Shown here piece after piece: positions 22,251-42,959 of a DNA stretch of 64,000 nucleotides. Within the stretch, counting starts at the first letter, position 1. Each line of letters starts with the position of its first letter. The notes under the pieces are model-generated. The model saw only the letters and a list, made by a program, of their open reading frames with translations, ran no database searches and was not told the DNA's origin. The translations under genes were made by a program, and so were the position numbers. The stretch is from Prunus persica (Eukaryota > Streptophyta > Magnoliopsida > Rosales > Rosaceae): positions 21,824,462-21,888,461 of the forward strand of contig NC_034015.1 of assembly GCF_000346465.2 (NCBI RefSeq). Direction: 5' to 3'.

Positions 22251-25072
22251 ATGGTTCAGGTGTGGAACCCAAATGGGAAATACAGAGTTGTCAGCACAAA
22301 ACCCATGCCTGGAACTCGCTGGATCAATCTCTTAATTGAACAAGACTGCAGAGTTGAAGTAATTCTCTTGTTCTTTCTCATCTTCTTTGATCTTTCTTTT
22401 TTTGAGCCATTAGCTATGTGAGTTTGATGAGATAACGTTTATTTTGTGTGTTTAGATATGTACCCGGAAGAAAACAATTCTGTCTGTCGAGGATATCATT
22501 GCTCTGATTGGGGATAAGTGTGATGGAGTTATTGGACAGGCAAAATGAGTTTGCTTTTCTTCTTCTTTTATTTATTTATTGTTTATAATTTAGATTTTGG
22601 ATTTAAAGTGGTTGAGTTGTGTTTATGTTTCGGTTTTTCAGTTGACTGAAGACTGGGGAGAGACTTTGTTCTCAGCACTGAGCAGAGCAGGAGGCAAAGC
22701 TTTCAGTAACATGGCTGTTGGCTATAACAATGTTGATGTCAATGCTGCTAACAAGTATGGGGTTGCTGTTGGAAACACTCCTGTAAGTGTTGCACTCTCT
22801 CTCTCCATTCTTCTTTTTTCTCTTTTCTTTTTAGCCTCATGGCATCAGTAGTTCAATGCGACTATCTACTATTTCTGTATGGTACATGGAAAAAAAAATA
22901 CAGGATTCTAGTTTTCTTTTATTTTGGGAAAATAGGGCATATTGAAATGAATTTATTGCTCATATGGTTAGGGAGTACTTACAGAAACTACAGCAGAGCT
23001 GGCAGCTTCACTTTCTTTATCAGCTGCTCGAAGAATAGTTGAAGCAGATGAATTTATGAGGGCTGGCTTATATGACGGATGGCTTCCTAATCTGTATGAC
23101 TATCATATTTACAATTACTATCAATTATAAATGTCATGTGTCGCCTGCAGCTTGATTTTTCTGTTTTAACGTGGCAGGTTTGTGGGAAACTTGCTCAAAG
23201 GGCAGACTGTTGGAGTGATTGGAGCTGGTCGTATAGGTTCTGCATATGCCAGAATGATGGTATTTTCCTTGTCCAAAATGTTAAATGCTAGGCTTGGTTC
23301 TGACCCTGGTTTCATGATAATGGCTTAGTCTAGTGATTGGCATGCATGGACTTGTTTGTTTGTTTGTTATATTCACCTGGAGGCTGAAATTACTCAAAAC
23401 TAATGGACATATTTTAGAGAAATTTTAGTTGGAATGGGGTGATAACATAACTTACCAGGAGCAAGAGGGAGCATAAGAAGATTTCATAAACAGCTGCCAC
23501 CGGTCCAAGTTGTACTGCAGTTTCCCCTTTTATAATGCAGGCTTGGACAAATGATTTATATACTTTCCATTGTATAACAGATTAAATCTCCTAAATCAAC
23601 TTCATGCTAAATCAGTTCCAATCACAGCACTATGCTTAACTGTTTTTGCACTTTTATTTATTTATTTAAACTTACCTGGTTCAGTTATTGCTCATGATCT
23701 TAATTAGTGATTCATTCCAATTAGTGAGATACCCCTGATGGAGCTGAAATTACTGTTGATCTCTAACAGGTTGAAGGTTTCAAGATGAACCTGATTTACT
23801 ATGACCTTTACCAGGCTACACGGCTAGAAAAGTTTGTTACAGGCATGTCAGTCAGTTTATTGCATAAATCTTTCCCAACCCTTTACTGATACCTGTATAT
23901 GTATGTTCCCATGTTCCAGCTTATGCTGAGTTCCTAAAAGCCAATGGTGAACAGCCCGTGACTTGGAAAAGAGCAGCAAGCATGGATGAGGTGCTCCGAG
24001 AAGCAGATGTCGTATGACTCTCACTCCCCTCAACCCCGCCTATTTTTCTTCCCAAGTTTTCTTACTCTGTTTCTAATGGTGTGGTTATTGATTCTGCTTC
24101 CAGATAAGCCTTCACCCAATTCTGGATAAAACCACTTATCATCTGGTCAACAAAGAAAGACTGTCAATTATGAAGAAGGTGAAGTTCGAAAGAACATTCT
24201 TATTTGTATAAATCTATGTGAAGTGAAATATACACGTGTATGTACATAGTGTATGCATGTATTTACTAGTTGAACAAATATGCCATATATCTACAGGAAG
24301 CAATCCTTGTAAACTGTAGCAGAGGGCCTGTGATTGATGAAGTTGCTCTTGTAGAGCATTTGAAACAAAATCCTATGTTTCGAGTTGGTCTGGATGTGTT
24401 TGAGGTAAACAAACACACCTTCCCTGTCAAATTCCGATCTTCTTTCAGACGGAACATCTCTGACATTTGAGTGGTTCATGAATGGTGTTGTATGTTTCAG
24501 GATGAGCCTTACATGAAACCTGGGCTTGCTGACTTGAAGAATGCTGTTGTGGTACCTCACATTGCTTCTGCTTCCAAGGTAAATTTTTTATTGTTTTTTT
24601 TAGTTTGAACAGTTTATTATAGAACCGAGCTGTCTGATTTGGAGAACGTAAAGAGTAACTGTGTCGCATAATGGTTTTATTATGCAGTGGACTCGTGAAG
24701 GAATGGCTACACTGGCTGCTCTCAATGTTCTGGTATGTCACTAAGCGCAACTAATATCATTCAAAAGAATATCTGCATGCACCAGCTTTGGCACGACGGA
24801 ACTGACAGACACCCTTTGCATTACTATGATACGAATCATGATTTAGGGAAAAATTAAAGGATATCCAGTTTGGTCAGATCCAAACCGGATAGAACCATTC
24901 CTCAACGAAAATGTTCCACCTCCAGCTGCCAGTCCTAGCATTGTTAATTCAAAATCCTTGGGTAAGTGATAATATCTTTCTTCTTTAAAACTCTCTCAAC
25001 AATATCATTCTCTTTCTTTGCTGAAACTTGTGTTTCACTTTCACTGCAGGTTTACCAGTTTCAAGGCTGTGA
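22251..25072 (+). CDS. HPR1: Glycerate dehydrogenase / hydroxypyruvate reductase, peroxisomal (HPR1)
   Basis: Reduces hydroxypyruvate to glycerate with NADH in leaf peroxisomes (photorespiration). Thirteen exons: 22251..22358, 22456..22539, 22642..22782, 22972..23093, 23178..23259, 23770..23842, 23920..24011, 24104..24178, 24297..24404, 24501..24578, 24688..24732, 24847..24961, 25050..25072; 381 residues. The Rossmann motif VIGAGRIGSAYA sits near residue 164, followed by the D-isomer dehydrogenase elements NCSRGPVIDE (catalytic Arg), LDVFEDEPYMKPG (Glu) and VVPHIASAS (His). The C-terminus LPVSRL is a peroxisomal PTS1 signal. Odd points: the N-terminus MVQVWNPNGKYR is about five residues shorter than the usual MAKPV...VWNPNGKYR form, and introns 2 and 6 begin with GC instead of GT. 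Confidence 0.96.
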
Positions 25073-25748
25073 GAGCATTGATGTGATGTGATGTGAATGG
25101 ATACAGATACCCTAGTACAGTTCTCAAGAGTACTAAGTTAACGAAAGTGTTATATTTTAAGGAAGAATGCGGACAAACATGTATCAACTATGTTGTCTTG
25201 TCTTGTAAAATACTGGCTTCAAAATCCTGTTATATATATGAGATGAGAGGTTGTTTATTAAGGTTTTCATCTGCATGCACAATTTGGATTTGAACTTGGA
25301 ATTAGCTGCTATTATATTATCTGGGTCTTTTTAAGACTCGAGCAACTTTGTTAGGTAGCCACTTGTTTAGAGAGACTGACTGAGCCCGCTTTTTGTGCAA
25401 TTTCAAAACCATTCCATTCTACTTCTTGCATTTGTATTGCCATTCAAGATCAACACTTGTTTTTGGCTTTCTCTGAGCCTGGACTCTCAAAACCTCTGCT
25501 GGAGATCAGAATCTCCATGACTAGAATCACCCCTGTTCCTTCTATAAGCTTCAGAATATAATCAGAAAAGAAAGCGCGAGAGAAGAAATTTCAACGTCCA
25601 AGAAATTTGGTATTATAAATTACGACCGAAGGGACAAGCGTTCAACAGAGAGAGCATGATACTGATAATACGAGGTCAAACAAGAGAATTCAACAAATTA
25701 AAGGTAAAGCAGCAAACAACATGGTTTGAACGATGAAATTAAGCAGGC
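25073..25748. other. Convergent 3' region between HPR1 (+) and SR alpha (-)
   Basis: Holds the two 3' UTRs; no further gene seen. Confidence 0.5.
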
Positions 25749-28700
25749 TCATTTCAGGAGTGTCTTAACAATTGATTTGACATTCAGCTTCTTCAGGTCT
25801 GTGTATGATTGCCCACACCCAACAAACATGACCGGAGCTCCAGATATGTAAACCATCGACAGTGCAGCTCCAACCTATATACATGCGTGAATTCAATTAT
25901 TCACCTAATCTTCTAATCTAATCAATAAAAGAAAAACAAACACACACATTTATACAATATTCACAAGTATTTGTGGTTTAAAAGGTTTGTCTACCTTATC
26001 ATCAATAGTATCAAACTTAGTGAGCAAAATCCCATCTATCAATCTCGGGTTAGACGAAGTTGAGAGGTCCGCTAATTTCTGCAGGAACAGGGAAGGTGGC
26101 TTCAGAAACCAGCCATTGAGAGAATAATGATACAACAAACCCTCCCTAATTGGACAATACTAGAAAAAAACCATGAATATGGAGCTCAAACCTGATTAAA
26201 CTTTGAAAGCTGATCAACAGCATCATTTCCAACCAGTGCCTCTCCAACAAACAAGACAAGATCTGGATTGTTAAGATTGACCAGCTTTGACAGTGCCCTC
26301 ATCAACGGTTCATTATCCTGAAAGGCATAATACAGTATATCTTCACATAAGAAAAAATAATAATAATAACAGCAGCAAAACCAGGCTGTATAACTTATAG
26401 GTCTCAATCTGCCAAAAAAGGAATTTTAACAAGTAAACAGCCTTATTATCCTTCTGTAACAGCAAAAGCAGTGGTAAGATTGAAACAAAAATTGCTAACA
26501 GTAGTTTAACATGTACATCATACAAACAGTAAATGTTTATGTAGATGCTCAACCATTCTGCTAGGAAATAGAAACACAGTACCTGCATTCGACCAGCTGT
26601 ATCAACAAGAACCACATCAGAACCATTGTTTGTGGCCTCCTGGATTGCTTCCTTAGCCACAACTGCAGGATCTTTCTCATAGCCCTTCTCAAAAATAGGG
26701 ATCTGACATCGAAGGTTGGTCACAAGTTAATTACTAATGTCCGCACGGAAAATAATTATTCTTACCCAATGAACCAGAAGGAAAATGTAAATCCTACAAT
26801 AATATACCTGAAGTCTACGTGCATGGGTACGCAGCTGCTCAACAGCTCCTGATCGAAATGTATCACAGGCAGCCATCATAACACTGACATTATGCTGCTG
26901 AAGCCAATAAGCAACCTGCAAGGTGAATTGGTAAATAAAACCACTAGGTAGAGAGGCATGCCCTAACGTACAAGAAAAGGATTCAGCCCAACCTTAGCCA
27001 AATTGGTAGATTTCCCAACTCCATTGACACCAACAAAAACAACGACATATGGCTTCCTTTGTTCCCTGGCAGCATGCACATCCCTCAGTATATCAATAGA
27101 TCGCCTAGGAGTTAAAATACGAACAAGAGCTTCTTCCATTGCTGCCTGCAGTAAGTTTTACATGCCTGGTATTAGTCTTGTAACATAACATCATTAAAAA
27201 ATAATAATGGGAGGGCAAATTGGTAGATAAATATTGGGGGAATGAAAAGGACTACATTGACAAACCTGTACAGTAGAAGATATTCTTGTGAACGAAGCCA
27301 ACTTTTTACCCTCAAGACTAGTTGCCACTGATTCACAAAGCTTCTCAGCTATCTCCTCAGCCTAGGCATGGAACAACACAAAATCATATTATATGGCTCA
27401 ATAAGATTTAAAATAATGGTAGCACCAGAAGACGATGCTGAAAAGTACCGTATCATAAATAGAAAGGATTGAATATTACTGATAAAATAAACTCCAGCAT
27501 AATAATGGAAAAAGAAACGGTACAAGAGCATACCACGTTCTTGGTCATGAGCCTATCCTTGAGAGCTTTCAAAGCTGGTTCCAGGTCAGACCTCTCCAAG
27601 TTTGCCTTTCCTGCAATACTGAATACAAGCAAAAAAAAAAAAAAAAAAAAAAAGAATACAAAATGATGTAACAACCTGTCAGTCTCAAGCAAGAAGATTG
27701 TTTCCAAAAGATCAAATTGGTACATCCAAACACCCAACGGAGTCCAACAGCATACAATCTCCTAAAACGCAAGCTACCTTGAATAACACTGTTAGAGTAC
27801 AAAAGATGGTGAAGAGTTAAGGTAAACAGATCTACCTCTGGAACATAGATGAAAACCATCCCTTCTTTTGCTTATCAGGCTTGCTTTCCTTCCCAACTTC
27901 CCCTTCCTCTTCCTCTTCAGCCTCACTTTCACTACTGAAATCCTCTTCTTTGTCCATCATACTTTCACCATGATCTGCTGCTACAACCTCAGTGTTGTTA
28001 TCTCCATTCTCATCAACAGGATCTGTAAAATCCAGTTTTGACTCAGGAGGTGAATCGTCCCAAACCCTATTCTTCTTTGTTATCTTCTTTTTTGGCTCTG
28101 CCTTGGAGCCGTTGCTATCAACAGTAACTGTTTTCTCTGCCTTCTTCCCACCCTTAGATCTAAGTTTCTGAAGCTTATTTACATCAAAAGCCCCGAGATT
28201 GGAACTCGTATTTTCTTTTCCATTAGCAGTACCAAACACATTAGATTCTTTAATATCCACATGATTACCATTGGAGTTCCCATTCTCCAATCTACGGCCT
28301 TTCATAGTATCACCATCCCCACCATCACTTGCCAAACCACCTTCATTCTTTTTCTTGTCTCCTCCAAGTCCAGCCTTCTGCACCTGACCTTGCTTCTTAC
28401 TATTGTTCACAGGCTTACCCACCTGCTTTGACTTCTTTAATTCCTCAGCACGAGCCTCAGCCTCCTTCTTAAGTTGTCGAAAAGTTTCGCCGAAATCAGA
28501 GTAGACTGTTCTTTTCGGATCATAAATCCCTGAGAATTCATGCTTTACCATTGCAAGCAATTCGTCCACATACAATAGATGGAGGATCTTTTGATAAACA
28601 GCGACGAATACAAGGCCAAGCTCGTTATGGAAGGTCCATTTGAGGGTGTAAGCGGCCCCAGGGGCGTTGTAATCGAAAGAAGCTGCACCAGACCGTTCCT

Positions 28701-28818
28701 CTAGAAGACAGGATCGGATCAAGGTGTCAATTGGAGATCCTTTAAGAGCATTTCCAAGCTCCTTGCATGTCCAAAGGATTAAACCTCCTCTAGTAAATAT
28801 GAGTAACTGTTCTAACAT
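25749..28818 (-). CDS. Signal recognition particle receptor subunit alpha (SR alpha, FtsY-type GTPase)
   Basis: Docks ribosome-SRP complexes at the ER membrane. Nine exons on the minus strand: 27836..28818, 27534..27618, 27266..27361, 26993..27145, 26808..26915, 26583..26702, 26192..26317, 25995..26078, 25749..25874; 626 residues. The start is the ATG at 28818 ([16 protein letters not shown]); the frame extends a little upstream only through a non-ATG codon. The N-terminal SRX-like domain (about 1-125) binds the beta subunit. A Lys/Glu-rich charged linker follows (about 125-325), then the N domain and GTPase G domain with P-loop GVNGVGKST (about 428), [17 protein letters not shown] (about 509), TKFD (about 577) and the end [12 protein letters not shown] leader intron is visible at 28842..29540. 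Confidence 0.96.
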
Positions 28819-29700
28819 CTTCAATTAACTCTAATGCCACTCTGCAATCAAATCCATGAAAAAATTCAACAACTGTAGGACTGAAACTTCCAAGTAGCAA
28901 ATATTTGAAAGACATAAAAGAACGGTACAAATAGCCAAAATGTTAGAACTAAAAATCTCAGAACTTCATTGCTATGGATCCAAATACCTACTCCACATAA
29001 ACAATCATAAAATCTAAGGCTTGCGCAAGAAAATTGTTATGATATTCCCACATTTTCAATTCAGTTTCCACAGTTTTCCCAACAATGAAACATATTAAAC
29101 ATATCTAGATTTTAAAAAATTCAAGTAATGAAAACATTTATGAATTGAAGGAACAAAGATAGTTACAACCCATTTGTTCATAATTCCAAAAACGAAAAAA
29201 TCAAAGATACAATTTAAAATTTTGGAATGAATTCTAAGTTTATTGTAAATTGTTTACAAAACTGTTTCTTGATTGATAGGATACAATACAACCGAAATAC
29301 AGAAAACACAGAACCTCAAATATAAATAAATAAATAAATATAATAATAATAATAATAAAGAACTCTCAAATCGAAGGGTCAATAATTGGGAAATTCGATC
29401 AGTAATACAATTCGCGAAATCGAACAAACCCAAACCATGAAATCTGAAAGATCAAGGGATCTACGAATCAGAAAAACTACGGAAAGAAAGAGAAAATGAA
29501 ATCTAATAAAAAGAAAGAGAAAACAAAAGTACAAACATACCTGTCTCTTCTTGGAACTCTGAAACACCCTATGAGAAGATAAATTAAATCTAAAATACAA
29601 AAGATGAGGGAAAAAAATTGAAAAAATGGATCGTAGAGAGAAGAGAATTAAATTAGGAATTTTGTGAAAGGTCCGGTTTATATATGGGCATCGTATAAAG
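28819..29700 (-). other. SR alpha 5' leader with one intron
   Basis: Acceptor at 28842 (GATTGCAG) and donor GTATGT at 29540 bracket a 699-base AT-rich leader intron; the non-coding first exon runs from 29541 to roughly 29660. An (AAAT)n/(AAT)n low-complexity stretch occurs at 29324-29358. Confidence 0.65.
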
Positions 29701-37289
<7,589 letters not shown>

Positions 37290-37879
37290 CAACTTAACCA
37301 GAAATATACATGCACATATATTTGCCAAGTTCCCACAACACAAACAAATCAAGGGTGATGATCAGGGGGCAGCTAGATTAGGAAGCATTCATTCAAATTA
37401 GGGAGCATTCGTATTTTGATGGCACTGTAATTTATTTAACATCATGATATTTTGAACATGCTGCTGTTATATTACTTCTAAGTTCTACACTGCAAAGCAA
37501 AATAAAATCGAAGTTATTTTTTGGACAGCAACATGCATATCAGATTCCTAGTACTTTACTTCAAGAATCCATTTTCATGTTGCCCATTGTTTGCATTTTG
37601 CCACAGCTCAGGTGAAAGTGAAACTTATGAACAGCAGTTAAACAGATCACCATATTTTATCCTCCTCAGTCTCTAATTTTTTTTTTTTTTTTTTTTGACT
37701 ATAGAGGTGAGAGGAAGATAAACATCAGGTTGTTTAGTAAACAGCCAGCACAAAGGCCACAGATTCTAAAGCTTCACTTTAATTAGAGTTTCATATGACG
37801 ATAAACGAGCCTTCGTAAACAAAATTGTCCATCTTACACAACTTACTAGTATGCATATAAGTAACATAACTTAGATTCC
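37290..37879. other. Convergent 3' region between SCPL (+) and STIC2-like (-)
   Basis: 3' UTRs only; a poly-T run at 37678-37697. An imperfect repeat AGGAAGCATTCATTC/AGGGAGCATTC is present near 37380-37410. Confidence 0.45.
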
Positions 37880-40605
37880 TCACTGAGGAGTGAGTCCTTG
37901 CGGCATTCCTAAACTCTGGGCAAGATTGCTCATCCTTTCCTTCATAGCCTGACGACAAAAGAAGAATTTCATTTCGGTATGCCCAAAAATGGATGAAGTG
38001 CTGCAACTTAGAGGAAAATAAACATACTAAAAAGAAAGGATTTCTCACCTGGACACTCTTCTGGTGTGCATCCTTGTATGCCTCAGTAATTAAAAGCGAA
38101 AGTTTCTGCATTAAAATGAAAAGTTAAACATATAAATGTCTTCTTATCAAACATTCATATCAGTTTCGTGGGATCACTACAACTAAGCCGAAAAAATAGC
38201 ATATGCAAACATTTCCCACCATTGGTTTCAAAATACGTACACACTCAAGTAATGACCCTATACTTTCATAATAAACAGTTATTCAGACTACAATTTATCC
38301 AGTTTTTACCTGATGCATCCTTCCGTCACAAATAACAGATATCTAAATTTCCAACTTTCATCCCAATGTTCCCCAAAAGAGGCCATATTTCCAGTCAATT
38401 CAGCCACTTTTTCATACCCTAAAATTTTCATCTATCGAGCCAGGGTTTCTCAAATCACACCTGATATCTTCCAAATTGTCAACAAGACAGTTATGTGTGG
38501 GTCATCAGATAAGGGCAGTATTATGGGAAATCAAGAGAAAGTGCCGACAAAAATTTGTGTATGTAAAAATCATGGAAATATTTAGTCTCAAAGTGAACTA
38601 TAATATTATCTGTCATAGATAAGAAGCACGATGGAAAGATAGTTTTCATATAATCTGATTGAAGAAAGGCGACGGAGTTAAGTATTACTCACTTCTGGTC
38701 CTAATTCCATTGCAGCCTCAGTAATCTCCGTGCGAACGGGTTGCTGGTTCCCAGACAGAGTAACCTAAAGAGTAACATCAGTTAGAAACCTTTGCAAAAC
38801 TTAAGTTGGGAACTTATGCGACCCAAATAAAGTCTCGAGCAAATCATGCGGAATTTCAAGAGTTGAGACAGAGCTGAAGAAACAAATATGCAATGAGAGG
38901 TCCATGAACAATTAGTCATCCAATGGTAGCTTTAGTGAACCACTCTTTCCCCTTTTTAGCCACTCTCAAAAGCATTGTAGAAGAAAACTATCAGAGGAGA
39001 AATATCTTTTTCTTAAACCCAAAGTAAAGTGAAAATTCCATATTTGTATGTCATTTCATCAAGGCAAAGTTTTCATAAAGCTAATACAAATACTTGAGCT
39101 CGCTTAAAAGAATCTTCACCATTAAATACCCAAAGGGAAGAGAAGGAGAGAGACCTTTATTAACTCCCCTTCGCAGTAACCATCAAACTCTTCTCTGTAT
39201 TACAGCACAACAAATTGGGGAAAAAACTGAGGATTTCATACACAAGGAAAAATGAATGTTGACAGTGTATTTCATAATTAGTCATACACAGCAAGTTCTT
39301 TTTGCACCCGCACTGCTTCAACTTGGACAACCATTTGTGCCTTCTTCACAGTCTCATATAGATTTTGCATGTTTCCAAGAACTCCTGCCTAAAATCAATT
39401 AGCATGATTAAAGTTAATCTTTAATTAACAGATGATGGGAGTATGAAACTGGAATCATAATTACATACATATTTAGAATTACAGAAAATATAACCAAAAT
39501 ACTGGAACCAACTAACAGGCACACCCACATGTTACACTCATGTATAACTAGAGATGTTGATTGAATTAAACGCATAAAGTGCAGCCTTCTATGGGGTAAG
39601 ATGATGCATCAGAATCATAAGAAAACAGTGGCTGTTCTTTGCAGTTTATTCCATATGTTCAGTAATCAACCTCCATGTATGCTTGGGGTTGAGAAAAGTT
39701 GGCTAAGTTGTAAGTTAAAATAGGAGGTTATGTTTAGTTAGTTGAGCTAAAAGGTTGCTACGAAAAAACCTTCCTTTATGTTAAAAATATATACAACTTT
39801 GACTAGATAGACCAAAAAGCGAACTTGATCCCAGATTACTTGACTATATATACACAAAAAGCAAAGACTAACCTTTGAAGGCGCATCATCACTGTTCTCA
39901 TTATTTTCTTTCTTTCCGCCAAAAAGACCATTAACAAGGACAGATCTCTGAATATGCCCAAAGTGTCGGTAACCAGAATGAGATAAGCTCTGTAAATTTG
40001 TCTTTGAACTTAAGTTATCTGTAAAAGTTCCCAGGAGGAGAAGAGTAAGAACCAACAGATGTAAGATCATAAACAAGTTACTAACAAGCAGACAACAGAA
40101 CGAAGAAACATATGCCAAAATTCTCTAGGCCTATAATAATTATGAAACGACATTCTAAGAAATAAAAAATTTCAAATGCTTTTCTAATCAGTGTAATCAG
40201 TGAAATGCATTTCATTTCACTCATGAGTAAAAATATGAACATCATACTATAATACCCATAAATAAAAAATAAAAAAAAATTATAAATTACCCATCTTGCA
40301 CACACACACAGAGCTTATAAAGTCGACAAATTTCCGCGGGAGATAAACTGAAAAAACAAAAATTCTAAATAGTTGCCTTTTCTACGTAACTTGGAAACAT
40401 AAACAACAACATTTCGTATCCTACAGATTTTCTTGATCAATCTCCTATTTTTCTTAGCAACCAAACACATAAATTATATATACAGAGAGAGAGAGAGATA
40501 CTTACAGCGGGAGAGTGAGAAGGGGGTGCTGGGTCTTTGGGAGACGTCAAGTCCAAGTCCATGTGGGCTCGATATCTGGCCAATCAGAGAAATCGTCGAC
40601 GCCAT
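37880..40605 (-). CDS. STIC2: YbaB/EbfC-family nucleoid-associated protein, chloroplastic (STIC2 type)
   Basis: Small plastid protein of the YbaB/EbfC family; the Arabidopsis STIC2 protein works with plastid thylakoid protein targeting. Seven exons on the minus strand: 40506..40605, 39873..40018, 39288..39388, 39155..39194, 38693..38764, 38049..38105, 37880..37948; 194 residues. The first ~60 residues are a transit peptide (MASTISLIGQISSPHGLGLD). Then comes NGLFGGKKENNENSDDA, the YbaB core LGNMQNLYETVKKAQMVVQ, DGYCEGELIKVTLSGNQQPV and AMELGPEKLSLLITEAYKDA, and the C-terminus AMKERMSNLAQSLGMPQGL. Two paralogues exist in Arabidopsis (At2g24020 = STIC2 and At4g30620), and this could be either. 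The start at 40605 fits the transit peptide and phase. Confidence 0.93.
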
Positions 40606-41371
40606 TGCTTGCCAGGTACCAACCAAGCGACAGAGAGATAAAGTCGAGGTATTTCCTTGATGTGGCTTCACGACGAGTTGAACTGGTTTTGATGACGGTC
40701 CAGTGGAGGGAAAACACGTGTAGTGGGATTGGAGGGCTTTTTGCTTCTCTCTGGTATTTTCTTTTTAACTTTTTAGTTGTTACTTAAACAGTCTGATCCA
40801 TTTCATCAGCTGTTTCAATCTGCCATAAAAATATCTTACCATTAACTTTTCACGCAAACGAGCAGAAACTTGTAAATCAACATTGAAGGAGATGACGATG
40901 TCAACGGGTGGTGGTGGCTTGACTTGTCCAAATCGAACCCAAAAAGTCCGTGGGCATGGTAATGCTCATGTTGAACGTTTTCGGCAGTTTCCTCTTTAAA
41001 TTTTTGTGGTTTCCTTCTTTCCTGCATAATAAAGTGAAGACTGTTTCTCAAATTTCTCTCCTTTATACTGTTTGTTTGTCATAAATCAACAACACGCGAT
41101 GCCCTTTGATTCCTGTTTGGATTTCACACCTTGACCTTTTGGCTTTTGCAGCTAAACCTAAATGCAAGCAATTGCCACCAAATTACTTAAAAACCCTCAG
41201 ATTAGACCTGCTGTATATTTATGTGTGTACAGTACAGAAATTCTACCAGGACCGGGCTAAAGAAAGAAGAAGAAGCAACAACGACAACAAAAAGTCCACA
41301 TCCCATAATATCCACCTCTCTGTTGGAATTAATTAATACGAGTATTGGGAAAAGCGGATCAAAAGGCAAAA

Positions 41372-41408
<37 letters not shown>

Positions 41409-42959
41409 ATAACAAACTGTTAAATGCATCCAAAAATTTATCTTTATTCTTGAAAATTCAATTTTTAAACAAAAGGGCAGGCAGGCCGACAAAGTTTGTT
41501 ACTTTCTCAAGTCGTCTTCACTTCAATCCTCAGCTGCCCTGCAAGCCAAGGGCTCTCTGCACAAAAAAGAGCCAATCTTTAAGAGAAGGATTTGCAATTA
41601 CCAAATGGTCCCCAGTCTGCCGTGAAGTTTCTGAGGGACAAAAGGGAAAATTAGTAGTTAGAAATAGAACTTCTGTGGCTCCATGAAGCAGTTCCATCAA
41701 CTGTAGTGGCTAAATGGCTTAGGGAGGTAGGCAGCTGCTGTTACACAAAAAGTCTCCAGAACGTAGGTCTATAGTGTGATGGTGTAAATGGCATCTTTCC
41801 CATTCATTGAAGACGTGATATTACCACTTTACCCTCGTACGGTATGAGAGAGTGCGTCTGCCGTCGAATAATCCCTTCCAATAGAAAAAAAAGCCATTGA
41901 ATGATAGAATTTTGATTTTTTGGCAACTTTGTTACTGGCTTGAAGCCAAAATTGGGTGGTGTTCTTCTTTTATCTGCAAGATCTTCAAAAAGCTTTGTTT
42001 GGGTAAAAACAGAAAAGATGAGATGAGAGAGAGAGAGAGAGAGCATCCTTTGAATCAAAGAAAACCAGAGGGGGTTTCTAGTAAATAAGCAGCAATTGAC
42101 CAACCAGTATAAATTAAAATATTTGCAAAATGAAAAGCATCTCCTCCATTATTTCACACACACCACCATCACTACTACCCAAACCAACCTAATGCATAGC
42201 CTAAAAATAAGGTACTACCAATACCTACAACTGCAACAGCACATCAGAAAACAGCAACATCTCATTTATCTTCTGCCCTTTTTTTTCATCATCAGCCCCA
42301 TCTTCAATGCCTACTCTTTCTCTCTCTAAAAAACCAATCTTTCTCTCTCATCACAGAGAAAAACGCACATCCAAAGAAAGAAGGAACATTGAAGTTACAC
42401 GCACACCCTTCCCCATCAAAAACAAAGAAGAGTCCACACCACACCCAACTCTCTCTCTCTCTCTCTCTCTTTCTTCAATGGCCCAGCTGGACCAAAATTT
42501 ATGTAGAAGAAAAACAAAAAAGAAAGAAAGAAGGGGAAAGAAAGGAAAGAGAAGATAGATGTCTTCAAATGTCCTCCAACCAAACCCACCTCACAAACTC
42601 TCTCTTAAAACATGTTGCCAGAAATACCCTTCTGCAACCCCCCAAAAAATCCCATCTTCATCACTGTCTTTCAAAAGAACATTATTTTTCACCGAGTTAT
42701 GTGGGCTCTTTTGGGTTTTTGTTGTCTTGGTCAGAGTTTCACAGAGAAAACAGGAAAGCAAGAAACTTCTCCTCCCTTCCCTTCACTCTCTCTCCTTTTC
42801 TTTTCTTCCTTGTCCTTCTTGTTTCTCTCTACCCTCTTTTTATTATTTCCTGTCCAACTCTCTCTTTCTTTTTCATACCCATCTCCTTGTGTCCCTCTTT
42901 CTCTCCCTCTATAATTCTTGGTTTTTGGCTGGTGGGTTGTTATATCTCTTTGTGATCTG
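40606..42959. other. Divergent promoter region and long pyrimidine-rich leader
   Basis: Lies between the STIC2-type gene (-) and the DLNQ-repeat gene (+). Contains CT microsatellites at 41375-41405 and 42449-42471. From about 42290 to 42915 the plus strand is strongly C/T-rich, as in plant 5' leaders. The long open frames here are produced by that composition and lack any domain. I see no gene. Confidence 0.5.

Noticed and set aside
42389..42955. 188-codon and overlapping 133-codon frames in the pyrimidine-rich leader
   Set aside because: Low-complexity Ser/Leu/Phe/Pro translations from CT-rich DNA in three frames at once, typical of a 5' leader and not of a gene.
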